A stretch of DNA of 7,329 nt from Demequinaceae bacterium UBA4004 (GCA_002384765.1 DGBM01000080.1:1-7329); one strand, 5' to 3'. Positions 1 to 5,921 are shown, counted from the first letter of the stretch. Numbers and translations are program-made. The notes: generated by a model from the sequence alone, not told the origin.

Positions 1-38
1 ACGTTGGGCAGTCCGACGATGCCGATAGTAAGAGCCAC
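1..38 (-). CDS. ychF: YchF family P-loop ATPase/GTPase, N-terminal fragment (runs off the left edge)
   Basis: Reading leftward from a GTG at 38-36, the frame gives M-A-L-T-I-G-I-V-G-L-P-N and the first two bases of a Val codon. MALTIGIVGLPNV is the characteristic start of YchF, an Obg-related ribosome-associated P-loop protein that prefers ATP to GTP and has been linked to translation and oxidative-stress control. The rest of the P-loop (GKST) would lie just outside the window. There is no Shine-Dalgarno sequence upstream of the GTG. A TAnnnT-type -10 (TAGACT, 47-52) lies 8 nt upstream, so the mRNA may be leaderless or nearly so. Only 38 bases are visible, so the call rests on one very conserved motif. 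Other Obg/Era-like GTPases share GLPNVGKST, but the ALTIGIVG lead-in at the extreme N-terminus fits YchF best. Confidence 0.85.
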   Translation of the reverse strand, partial: MALTIGIVGLPN

Positions 39-46
39 GGGGAGCA

Positions 47-52
47 AGTCTA
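47..52 (-). promoter_or_regulatory. Possible -10 element of ychF
   Basis: TAGACT on the minus strand matches the actinobacterial TAnnnT -10 pattern and ends 8 nt before the ychF GTG. It would give a leaderless or almost leaderless transcript, consistent with the absent ribosome binding site. No convincing -35 is seen at 17-18 nt spacing. The motif is short and could occur by chance. Confidence 0.35.
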
Positions 53-98
53 GCGGCGCTCGCCCCGACCCATCCTCGCGCACCAACCGACTGAGGCG

Positions 99-104
99 TA
101 CCGT
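99..104 (+). promoter_or_regulatory. Possible -10 element of the small ORF at 111
   Basis: TACCGT fits TAnnnT and ends exactly 6 nt before the ATG at 111, which is the spacing expected if transcription starts on the A of the start codon. No -35 is recognisable. The only Shine-Dalgarno-like string, GAGG at 93-96, is 14 nt from the ATG and so too far to be a good site. Support is positional only. Confidence 0.3.
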
Positions 105-110
105 GACGCT

Positions 111-338
111 ATGGCATTCGAAGAGGCCTTCAACCCGGGGATGGCGCGCGCCCGCGAGGAACTTGAGCGCGAGTCGATCTTGCCCGCGCCGCCGCCGGTC
201 ACGGGCTCGCCACTCGCTAAGAACGAGACGCCTGGCATCACGGTTCCCGATGCTGGAGAATTGGCGCCGTTCGCCCCGCCGTCAGGGCGTCGCGCCCACA
301 GCCGCGACGCGAAGGGCTGGCAGTCCAGGAACTCTTGA
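111..338 (+). CDS. Hypothetical small protein (75 aa), family not recognised
   Basis: This is an open frame of 75 codons from ATG at 111 to TGA at 336-338. The N-terminal third looks helical and charged (MAFEEAFNPGMARAREELER). The remainder is Pro/Gly-rich and low in complexity, ending in a basic tail; there is no signal peptide or membrane segment. GC at third codon positions is high, as in the neighbouring genes, and the frame fits exactly between the divergent ychF start and the convergent oppDF stop, with one base between the two stops. Those two points favour a real gene. Against it, high-GC DNA often has chance open frames, no good ribosome binding site is present, and I recognise no domain. 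The F-x-x-x-FNPG-then-charged-helix layout loosely recalls small actinobacterial proteins of unknown function, but this is not enough for a family assignment. An in-frame stop at 51-53 prevents any long upstream extension. Confidence 0.45.
   Translation: MAFEEAFNPGMARAREELERESILPAPPPVTGSPLAKNETPGITVPDAGELAPFAPPSGRRAHSRDAKGWQSRNS
287..310. repeat. Perfect 8-bp inverted repeat near the convergent gene ends
   Basis: GCGTCGCG at 287-294 and CGCGACGC at 303-310 are perfect reverse complements around an 8-nt loop. The repeat starts 29 nt past the oppDF stop in the direction of opp transcription and lies within the last codons of the small plus-strand ORF. No T-run follows on either strand, so it is not a canonical intrinsic terminator. 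It could be a GC-rich hairpin that helps end or stabilise the opp message. No better terminator is visible downstream of oppDF. Confidence 0.4.
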
Positions 339-339
339 G

Positions 340-2091
340 CTAGGACGCGAACTCGATGCCTGCGCCCGGAATCGCCTCAAGGAGGCGCTGCGTGTACGGC
401 ACCCGGGCGTTCTCGAAGATTTCCTCGGTGGTGCCCGTCTCGACGATCTTGCCGTTCTCCATGACCGCGACCTCGTCGGCCACCACGCGCACCACGGCAA
501 GGTCGTGGGTGATGAACAGGTAGGTCAGGTTCAGTTCCTCTTGGAGATCTGCGAGCAACTGCAGCACTTGCGCCTGCACCAGCACGTCGAGAGCGGAAAC
601 CGCCTCATCGAGCACCACCACGTCGGGCTTGAGTGCGAGCGCCCGCGCAATCGCGACGCGTTGCCGCTGCCCTCCAGACAGTTCGTTGGGGTACCGGTGC
701 GCAAGTGCGGTGGGAAGCGCCACTTGATCGAGAAGTTCCTCGACACGGGCCTGCCGCTCAGCATGGTCACCTACCCGGTGAACCCTGAGGGGCTCCGCGA
801 TAATGGCGCCAATCGAGCGTTGCGGGTCGAGCGAAGCGTAAGGGTCCTGAAAGACGACCTGCATCTGGCGGCGGAGCTTGAACAAGTCGCTGTTCGAAAT
901 ACCCTTCATCGCGGTGCCATCTATCGTGACGTCTCCGGATGTCGGTCGCTCGAGGCCGAGCACCAAGCGCGCGACGGTCGACTTTCCGGAACCTGACTCA
1001 CCCACGAGCGCAAGGGTCTTGCCCTTGCGGATATCGAAAGATATGCCGTCGACCGCGTGCAGTGGCTCGGACTTGAAGCCCCCGCGACGGATCGAGTAGG
1101 TCTTGCGCAGGTCCCTTACCGACACGGCGATCGGGGCCTTCTTGAGATCGGCCTCGGCTTTCTCGCGCCGTGTTGCGAGCTTGAGCATGTCGGGGACGTC
1201 GTCGTCGCCCAGCTCCGTGACGACCGATGAATGAATACGGCGCGACGCGAGTGATGGAGCGGCCGCGATGAGCCGCTTGGTGTAGGGGTGCTGCGGATGC
1301 TGAACGATCTCGAGGCTTGAACCCGACTCAACAATCTTGCCCTGGTGCATCACGATCAGTTTCGATGCGCGCTCGGCAGCGAGACCAAGATCGTGCGTGA
1401 TGAACAGCACGGCCGTGTTGTTCTCGCGCGTCAACTTCGCAAGATGGTCAAGGATCACCTTCTGGATGGTCACGTCCAGCGCCGACGTCGGCTCATCTGC
1501 GATCAGGAGGCGCGGTTGCGCGGCGAGGCCAATACCGATGAGCACACGCTGGCGCATGCCCCCGGAGAACTGGTGCGGAAATTGCTTCATCCGTCGAGCA
1601 GCGTCGCCGAGGCCTGCCTGCTGCAGCACCTCGACCGCCTTGGCCTCGACATCCTTGCGACCCGAGGCCACACCGTTGGCGCGGATCGCCTCGCGGACCT
1701 GGAAACCGATGGACCACACGGGGTTCAGGTTCGACATCGGGTCCTGAGGAACGTAGCCGATGACCCCGCCACGCACAGCGGCCATCTGGCGCTCGCTGCT
1801 GCCCGTGATATCAGTGCCGTCGACCAGGACTCGGCCACCTGAAATTCGACCGTTGCTTGCAAGCAATTTGATCAGCGCGGTCGCCGTCGTCGATTTGCCC
1901 GACCCTGACTCGCCGACGATCGCGACCGTTTCGCCAGGGAAGATATCGAAAGACACACCCCGTACCGCCTCGACGTCGCCCATGCCGGTCACGAAGGTCA
2001 CCTCGAGATCCTCGACGCTGACGAGCGGCGTGTTGGGGTCGACAGGCACGTCGGTCGCGGGGATGATCTCCACCATGTGGTATTCGCTCAC
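340..2091 (-). CDS. oppDF: Oligopeptide ABC transporter, fused OppD-OppF ATP-binding protein
   Basis: This cytoplasmic protein of 583 aa carries both nucleotide-binding domains of the peptide importer and powers transport through OppBC by ATP hydrolysis. Domain 1 (about residues 24-280) has Walker A GESGSGKST (60-68), Q-loop Gln116, signature FSGGM (175-179), Walker B LLIADEP (195-201) and H-loop His233. An oligopeptide-transporter C-terminal segment follows (HPYTKRLIAAAP, 268-279). A charged linker (about 285-320) leads to domain 2 (about 321-575) with Walker A at 364-372, Q-loop Gln415, LSGGQ (471-475), Walker B VVVLDEA (491-497), His529 and a second PYTQRLLEAIP tail. Both sites keep their catalytic residues; DEA replaces the commoner DEP after the second Walker B. 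There is no cysteine anywhere, so the Cys-rich motif found after the ATPase domain in many OppD/DppD proteins is missing. The start is GTG at 2091, overlapping the oppC stop as GTGA, with GAGGG 7 nt upstream; an internal ATG at codon 6 lacks a good site. The stop is TAG. Confidence 0.96.
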   Translation of the reverse strand: MSEYHMVEIIPATDVPVDPNTPLVSVEDLEVTFVTGMGDVEAVRGVSFDIFPGETVAIVGESGSGKSTTATALIKLLASNGRISGGRVLVDGTDITGSSERQMAAVRGGVIGYVPQDPMSNLNPVWSIGFQVREAIRANGVASGRKDVEAKAVEVLQQAGLGDAARRMKQFPHQFSGGMRQRVLIGIGLAAQPRLLIADEPTSALDVTIQKVILDHLAKLTRENNTAVLFITHDLGLAAERASKLIVMHQGKIVESGSSLEIVQHPQHPYTKRLIAAAPSLASRRIHSSVVTELGDDDVPDMLKLATRREKAEADLKKAPIAVSVRDLRKTYSIRRGGFKSEPLHAVDGISFDIRKGKTLALVGESGSGKSTVARLVLGLERPTSGDVTIDGTAMKGISNSDLFKLRRQMQVVFQDPYASLDPQRSIGAIIAEPLRVHRVGDHAERQARVEELLDQVALPTALAHRYPNELSGGQRQRVAIARALALKPDVVVLDEAVSALDVLVQAQVLQLLADLQEELNLTYLFITHDLAVVRVVADEVAVMENGKIVETGTTEEIFENARVPYTQRLLEAIPGAGIEFAS

Positions 2092-3032
2092 CGGTTGGCC
2101 CTCGCCTTCGGGTCAAGTGCATCGCGGATCAGTTCACCGAGCATGATGAAGGCGAGCACGGTGACGGTCAGCGCAAGGGACGGCCAGAACAACGCCATCG
2201 GGGCCACCCGAATCGAGGTCTGGGCCTGAGCGATGTCGTTGCCCCACGACATGGTCGACGGGGGAAGCCCGATTCCGAGGAACGACAGCGTCGCCTCCGC
2301 AGTGATCGCGGCACCAAGAGCGATCGTGAGGTACACGATGACTGGAGTCAGCGAGTTGGGCAGCACGTGTCGCAGCAGCGTAGAGAACTTCGACCTGCCG
2401 ACGGCCTCGGAGGCCATCACGTATTCGAGGTTCTTCACCTGTAGCACCTCAGCCCTCAAAATGCGTGCGAGCGACGCCCACGCGAACCCACCAATCGCGA
2501 GAGCGATCACGAACACGTTGCGGTGCTGAGACAGGACGGACATCACCACCACTGCGGCCAGGAAATACGGGATCGCGAAGAAGATGTCGCCCACACGGGA
2601 CAATAGTGAGTCGATCCAGCCTCCGTAATACGCGGCGAGAGCCCCCATCGGGATGCCGATCACAGCCGTGATCATCACCACGAAGATTCCCACCGATAGC
2701 GAGGTACTTGCGCCGAACACCATGCGCGAGTAGACGTCGCAACCCTGGAGCGTAAAACCGAGCGGGTGTCCCGCCTCAGGTCCCCCGTTCGAGTTGGCCA
2801 GCAGGCAATTGTTGTTCGGCGGGACGTCGGTGAACAGATTGGGGAACAGTGCCGCGGTGCTGACGACGAGGACGATCGCGACAGAAATGTAGAACAGCGG
2901 CCTGCGGCGCAAATCGCGCCACGCATCAATCCACAGGTTTGACTTGCGGTCGCCCAATTTGACGCGGTCAACCTCGTTGGAGTCCGCCGGATCGACGGGT
3001 GCAACGTAGTGCTCGACGGGGCGATTAGACAT
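2088..3032 (-). CDS. oppC: Oligopeptide ABC transporter permease OppC
   Basis: This inner-membrane permease of 314 aa belongs to the binding-protein-dependent transport family and pairs with OppB to form the peptide channel. A cytoplasmic N-terminus of about 45 residues (with the WRDLRRRPLF element typical of OppC) precedes the first membrane helix (about 47-66). An outer loop follows, and then the helical core from about 110 to 305. The EAA coupling loop that contacts the ATPase lies at 203-230 (EYVMASEAVGRSKF then HVLPNSLTP), and the FLGIGLPP motif at 251-258 is typical of the family. In the outer loop the usual HPxGTDxxGRDxxSR motif reads HPLGFTLQGCDVYSR, with Cys98 and a second cysteine, Cys76, in the same loop. 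These are the only two cysteines and could form a disulfide. The ATG at 3032 overlaps the end of oppB by 8 nt and has AAGGA 6 nt upstream. The stop overlaps the oppDF start. Confidence 0.95.
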   Translation of the reverse strand: MSNRPVEHYVAPVDPADSNEVDRVKLGDRKSNLWIDAWRDLRRRPLFYISVAIVLVVSTAALFPNLFTDVPPNNNCLLANSNGGPEAGHPLGFTLQGCDVYSRMVFGASTSLSVGIFVVMITAVIGIPMGALAAYYGGWIDSLLSRVGDIFFAIPYFLAAVVVMSVLSQHRNVFVIALAIGGFAWASLARILRAEVLQVKNLEYVMASEAVGRSKFSTLLRHVLPNSLTPVIVYLTIALGAAITAEATLSFLGIGLPPSTMSWGNDIAQAQTSIRVAPMALFWPSLALTVTVLAFIMLGELIRDALDPKARANR

Positions 3033-3951
3033 ATCGGATCCTTGGGTCGAGGACGGCGTAGAGCAAGTCCACCAGAATATTCACGAGGACATAGAGAATC
3101 GTGAGGACGGTCACGAAAGACACCACCGTGGCGTTCTCCCCCAGACGGATAGCGTCGAACAGCACCTTGCCCACCCCAGGAATATTGAAGATCCCTTCGG
3201 TCACCGTGGTGCCTGCGAGCAGTCCGCCAAAACTCGCGGCGGTGTTGGTGATCACCGGAATGAGAGAGTTCCGTGCGATGTGAACGGGAATAATCCTGCG
3301 GCGGGTGAGGCCCTTAGCTGAGGCGGTGCGGACGTATTCAGCAGACTGCGCCTCAATCACCGAACCTCGCATGAGTCTCATCCCGGTGACAAATATCGTG
3401 AGCGCAATGACGATTGCAGGGAGCAGCATTGCTCCCCACGTCGCATTCGCCCCTACGGTCACGGGCGCCCATGCGAGCTTGATCCCGATGAAGTACTGGG
3501 CCACGAACAGCGCGACGAACGGCGGGACTGAACTCAGCACAAGTGCCGTGACGAGGTTGACGTTGTCGAGGATTCCTCCCTTGCGGAGGCCTGAGATCAA
3601 GCCGACCACCACCGCGAGCACAAACTCGATCACGACCGCCATCAGCACGAGCTTCATCGTGATGGGCAATGCCCGCGACAGGATCTCGCTCACCTCTCGA
3701 CCCGAGAAGGTCACGCCCAGGTCCCCGGTGAAGAGGTTCCCGAGGTAGAGGAAGTACTGCACGATGAACGGCCTGTCGAGGTTGTACTGGGCCGTGACCT
3801 GCGCGAGCACCGCAGGGTTGGGGGTCTTGTCACCAAAAAGCGCCAACACCGGGTCCCCGGGCATGGAAAAGACCATGAAGTAGATCAGGAACGTGGTTCC
3901 AAAGAACACAGGGACAGACTGCAGAAGGCGGCGCCCCACGTACATCAGCAT
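3025..3951 (-). CDS. oppB: Oligopeptide ABC transporter permease OppB
   Basis: This inner-membrane permease is 308 aa with the chosen start, close to the usual length of about 306-325. It begins with the standard OppB/DppB opening MYVGRRLLQSVPVFFGTTF, followed by the first helix (about 10-30), MPGDP at 30-34, and an outer region with TGDLGVTFSGREV (75-87). Five helices follow. The EAA loop lies at about 205-232 (EYVRTASAKGL then HIARNSLIP) and couples to OppDF. The family signature TEGIFNIPGVGKVLFDAI is at 251-268, and the C-terminus is LDPRIRYV. The start was placed at ATG 3951 (M-L-M-Y) with GGGG 7 nt upstream; ATG 3945, two codons later, is almost as good. The open frame continues back to 4035, but the extra residues are polar, unlike the family, and cover the promoter-like region. 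oppC starts inside the end of this gene, so the two are translationally linked. Confidence 0.95.
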   Translation of the reverse strand: MLMYVGRRLLQSVPVFFGTTFLIYFMVFSMPGDPVLALFGDKTPNPAVLAQVTAQYNLDRPFIVQYFLYLGNLFTGDLGVTFSGREVSEILSRALPITMKLVLMAVVIEFVLAVVVGLISGLRKGGILDNVNLVTALVLSSVPPFVALFVAQYFIGIKLAWAPVTVGANATWGAMLLPAIVIALTIFVTGMRLMRGSVIEAQSAEYVRTASAKGLTRRRIIPVHIARNSLIPVITNTAASFGGLLAGTTVTEGIFNIPGVGKVLFDAIRLGENATVVSFVTVLTILYVLVNILVDLLYAVLDPRIRYV

Positions 3952-3996
3952 TGGCTTACCCCGTGGATGTCGGTTGGCATGAGCATGTGAAAAACG

Positions 3997-4002
3997 ATCA
4001 TA
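3997..4002 (-). promoter_or_regulatory. Possible internal -10 element for oppB-oppC-oppDF
   Basis: TATGAT on the minus strand is one base from the TATAAT consensus and lies about 45 nt before the oppB ATG, after the oppA hairpin. It would give a 5' leader of about 40 nt. The -35 position is poor and is occupied by a 24-bp dyad (4005-4028), so if this is a promoter it may need an activator or be repressed from that dyad. Confidence 0.4.
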
Positions 4003-4004
4003 CT

Positions 4005-4028
4005 GTGCCACGTTGCGCGCACTGGCAC
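4005..4028. promoter_or_regulatory. 24-bp dyad, possible operator upstream of oppB
   Basis: GTGCCA (4005-4010) and TGGCAC (4023-4028) are perfect reverse complements with 12 bases between them, and the four central bases GCGC are also self-complementary. The dyad ends 2 nt upstream of the possible oppB -10 and covers the spacer and -35 region, the usual position for a repressor site. No specific regulator is recognised. Confidence 0.35.
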
Positions 4029-4073
4029 ACCGCAAGCGATGCGGGATGAGCGCACTCGCCTGACGTGAAACGC

Positions 4074-4111
4074 GAAACGGCCCGCCCCATGGAGATGGGG
4101 CGGGCCGTTTC
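4074..4111. terminator. Strong hairpin after oppA, probable (partial) terminator
   Basis: A perfect 17-bp stem (GAAACGGCCCGCCCCAT at 4074-4090 pairing with 4095-4111) closes a 4-nt loop (GGAG on the plus strand). It begins 5 nt after the oppA stop codon. In the oppA transcript the 3' arm ends in GUUUC and is followed by GCGUUUC rather than a pure U-run, so it may be a leaky terminator or a 3'-end stabiliser. Either effect would raise oppA mRNA relative to oppB-oppC-oppDF, a common arrangement for binding proteins. As a perfect stem it would also form on the opposite strand. Confidence 0.85.
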
Positions 4112-4116
4112 AGCGA

Positions 4117-5760
4117 TTACTTCTTGGTGATCTCGTAGAACAGCGGCACGGAGTGCCAGTCGAACACCACGTTTTCCACCGTGTCAGCGTATCCGCCGGT
4201 CACGTTGGAGTACCACAGCGGGATGGCCGGGAGGTCCTTGAAGAGGACCTCCTGAGCCTTCTGGAACGTCGCGGCTGCCTCGGCGGTGTCGGTCATACCC
4301 GAACCCTCCTTCAGCAGTGCGTCGAACTCAGCCGACGAGTAGTCGCCGTCGTTCGAGCCAGCACCCGTGCCATAGATCGGCCCAAGGAAGTTGAACAGCG
4401 ACGGGTAGTCCGCCTGCCAACCGGTACGGAACGCGGAGTCAATCGTGCGATCCGTGATGACCGAACGGAACTCGGCGAAGGTCGGGTAAGGGCTACCCTC
4501 TGCTTCAATACCGAGCGCGTTCTTGATCGAGTTGATCACAGCGTTGACCCACACATCGTGGCCACCGTCAGCGTTGTAAGCGATCTTGAAGGTGCCTTCC
4601 CACGGGCTAATGGCATCGGCCTCAGCCCACAGCTGCGCCGCCTTTTCGGGGTTGTAATCCAGGACCTCTGAACCGGGGACCGAGTCGGACCAGCCGCCGA
4701 TCACCGGCGACGTGAAGTCGCTGGCCGGGGTGCGGGTTCCGTCATAGATGACGTCGGTGATCTCGGCACGGTTGATTGCCATCGACAAAGCCTGACGACG
4801 GAGGTTGCCCTCTTCGCCAGAGAAGTGCGGAAGACGACCCGGGATCGTGAAGGACTGGAAGATGGCCGCCGGCTGGTTCACCGCGCGGTCGCCAAGGTCC
4901 GTCCGGAACGTCTGGATAGCGGAACCTGGGATTCCATCAATGACGTCCACGTTGCCTGCGAGCAGGTCAGCGTAGGCCGCATCCTGAGTTGCGTAGAAGA
5001 TGATCTTCAGTCCGTCGTTCTGTGCCACCCGGTCACCCTGGTAGTCAGGGTTCTTCGCGAGCTCGATCTGAACGTCGTGCTGCCAGTCCGCGGGGTCCGC
5101 GAGCATGTAGATGCCGTTACCGACCGGGTTCTGACCGAACGCATCAATGTCGTCGAAGAACACGTCGGGCAGCGGGTAGAAGGCCGAGTATCCCAGCGAA
5201 AGCGGGAAGTCTGCCTGCGGCTGGACCAACGTGATCGTGAACGTCAGGTCGTCGACCACCGTGAGGCCGGACATCTCGGGAACGGACTCGTCCCAGCTGA
5301 AGCCCTCGATCGGCTCAAAGAAGTAGCTGTTGAGCGAGATATCCGCATTCGCGAGGTCTGCTCCCCAGTTCCAGGCGTCCACAAAGTTGTGAGCCTGCAC
5401 GGGAGTGCCGTCCGTGAACGTCCACCCGTCCTTGAGCGTTACCGTGAAGGTCTGTGCGTCATCGGTCGTAATCGATTCGGCAACTTCGTTGTGGGATACG
5501 CCGTCGCCGTCGTAGTAGACGAGGCCAGCGAAGATCGCGTCAATAATCTTGCCGCCACCGGTCTCGTTCGTGGCCGAGGGGATCAGCGGGTTCTGCGGCT
5601 CCGAGCCGTTCGTCGAGATGATCGCGGTGCCGTCGGTGGTGCCACCGCCGGTTGAAGTTGCTGTCGCTTCGTCGGGCGTGCTGTTTGACGAGCACGCGGC
5701 CAGGGCCAGTGTCGCTGCTGCTGCCAGCGCGATGCCCTTACCAATAGTGCCGAGCTGCAT
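4117..5760 (-). CDS. oppA: Oligopeptide ABC transporter substrate-binding lipoprotein
   Basis: This extracytoplasmic solute-binding protein of family 5 (SBP_bac_5) is 547 aa. It captures peptides and hands them to OppBC. The N-terminus is a lipoprotein signal peptide: Lys8, a hydrophobic stretch (10-21) and lipobox LAAC with Cys23, the only cysteine. A Ser/Thr/Gly-rich tether follows (about 24-45). The mature part shows the family hallmark region at about 93-132 (AESITTDDAQTFTVTLKDG, then WTFTDGTPVQAHNFVDAWNW), PVGNGIYML (212-220), RRQALSMAINRAEI (321-334) and a C-terminal LPAIPLWY (510-517). Length and order match OppA/DppA-type proteins. The start was set at ATG 5760 because GAAAGGAGT (5767-5775) places GGAG 7 nt upstream and the lipoprotein signal begins immediately. 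The frame is open back to 5898, but those residues do not resemble a signal peptide and cover the leader. Oligopeptides are the likely substrate by family and operon; the exact ligand cannot be read from sequence. Confidence 0.97.
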   Translation of the reverse strand: MQLGTIGKGIALAAAATLALAACSSNSTPDEATATSTGGGTTDGTAIISTNGSEPQNPLIPSATNETGGGKIIDAIFAGLVYYDGDGVSHNEVAESITTDDAQTFTVTLKDGWTFTDGTPVQAHNFVDAWNWGADLANADISLNSYFFEPIEGFSWDESVPEMSGLTVVDDLTFTITLVQPQADFPLSLGYSAFYPLPDVFFDDIDAFGQNPVGNGIYMLADPADWQHDVQIELAKNPDYQGDRVAQNDGLKIIFYATQDAAYADLLAGNVDVIDGIPGSAIQTFRTDLGDRAVNQPAAIFQSFTIPGRLPHFSGEEGNLRRQALSMAINRAEITDVIYDGTRTPASDFTSPVIGGWSDSVPGSEVLDYNPEKAAQLWAEADAISPWEGTFKIAYNADGGHDVWVNAVINSIKNALGIEAEGSPYPTFAEFRSVITDRTIDSAFRTGWQADYPSLFNFLGPIYGTGAGSNDGDYSSAEFDALLKEGSGMTDTAEAAATFQKAQEVLFKDLPAIPLWYSNVTGGYADTVENVVFDWHSVPLFYEITKK

Positions 5761-5766
5761 ACTCGG

Positions 5767-5775
5767 ACTCCTTTC
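5767..5775 (-). promoter_or_regulatory. Strong ribosome binding site of oppA
   Basis: GAAAGGAGT on the minus strand is a near-complete Shine-Dalgarno sequence, with 7 nt between GGAG and the ATG at 5760. It decides the oppA start against upstream in-frame candidates, and it is the best ribosome binding site in the window, in keeping with a highly made binding protein. Confidence 0.85.
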
Positions 5776-5832
5776 TTGACTCATGACACGCTTCGCTCCC
5801 GAGTGGGAAAGACGAATGCGCACACGAAGATG

Positions 5833-5851
5833 CGCGAGGAGTTTCCTCGCG
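5833..5851 (-). promoter_or_regulatory. Hairpin in the oppA 5' leader
   Basis: CGCGAGGA (5833-5840) and TCCTCGCG (5844-5851) form a perfect 8-bp stem with a 3-nt loop. If oppA transcription starts about 7 nt after the TATCAT element (near 5852-5853), this stem sits at the extreme 5' end of the mRNA, as in known 5' stabilising stem-loops such as that of ompA. It is more than 50 nt from the ribosome binding site, so it need not block translation. The link to mRNA stability is inference. Confidence 0.5.
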
Positions 5852-5859
5852 TTGCCTAA

Positions 5860-5865
5860 ATGATA
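5860..5865 (-). promoter_or_regulatory. Probable -10 element of the oppA promoter
   Basis: TATCAT on the minus strand fits TAnnnT and lies upstream of a leader of about 92 nt. With a 17-nt spacer the -35 would be CGTGTT (5883-5888), a poor match lying inside the GTAAC dyad. A weak -35 with dyads and a Crp-like site upstream suggests activator-dependent control. Confidence 0.4.
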
Positions 5866-5876
5866 GGGAACAGCAG

Positions 5877-5892
5877 GTAACAAACACGTTAC
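5877..5892. promoter_or_regulatory. Dyad GTAAC-N6-GTTAC, possible operator
   Basis: GTAAC (5877-5881) and GTTAC (5888-5892) are perfect reverse complements separated by 6 bases. The 16-bp dyad overlaps the predicted -35 region of oppA, a position where a bound protein would control the promoter. I cannot name the regulator. Confidence 0.35.
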
Positions 5893-5902
5893 GCCCACGC
5901 AT

Positions 5903-5921
5903 CGATTCCGATATGGAACCG
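5903..5921. promoter_or_regulatory. Imperfect 19-bp dyad between oppA and rmuC
   Basis: CGATTCC (5903-5909) and GGAACCG (5915-5921) pair at 6 of 7 positions around GATAT. It is the middle one of three dyads in this gap, spaced about 10 bp from each neighbour, so it could be part of a composite control region. No regulator is assigned. Confidence 0.25.

Noticed and set aside
3..53. Plus-strand fragment VGQSDDADSKSHGEQV ending at TAG, considered as the end of an upstream gene
   Set aside because: The same bases on the minus strand give the highly conserved YchF N-terminus, which is far more convincing.
4..996. Plus-strand open frame of 330 codons
   Set aside because: It crosses the small ORF in another frame and runs antisense through oppDF. 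Its composition (Arg/His/Val/Leu-rich, no domain) is what the reverse complement of a high-GC gene gives.
3952..4035. N-terminal extension of oppB to 4035
   Set aside because: The extra residues are polar and unlike OppB N-termini, and they cover the promoter-like dyad region.
4153..4671. Plus-strand open frame of 172 codons antisense to the oppA 3' half
   Set aside because: The opposite strand encodes a full, well-conserved SBP family 5 C-terminal half; this frame looks like its mirror.
4825..5655. Plus-strand open frame of 276 codons antisense to oppA
   Set aside because: It is a shadow of oppA in high-GC DNA; the translation has no recognisable domain and no ribosome binding site.
5761..5804. 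ACTCGG/CCGAGT pairing that would enclose the oppA ribosome binding site
   Set aside because: It has only 6 bp with a loop of over 30 nt and no supporting extension, so it is not a credible riboswitch or thermosensor.
5761..5898. N-terminal extension of oppA to the upstream GTG at 5898
   Set aside because: It would put 46 polar residues before a clear lipoprotein signal and absorb the -10, the hairpin and a near-perfect ribosome binding site.
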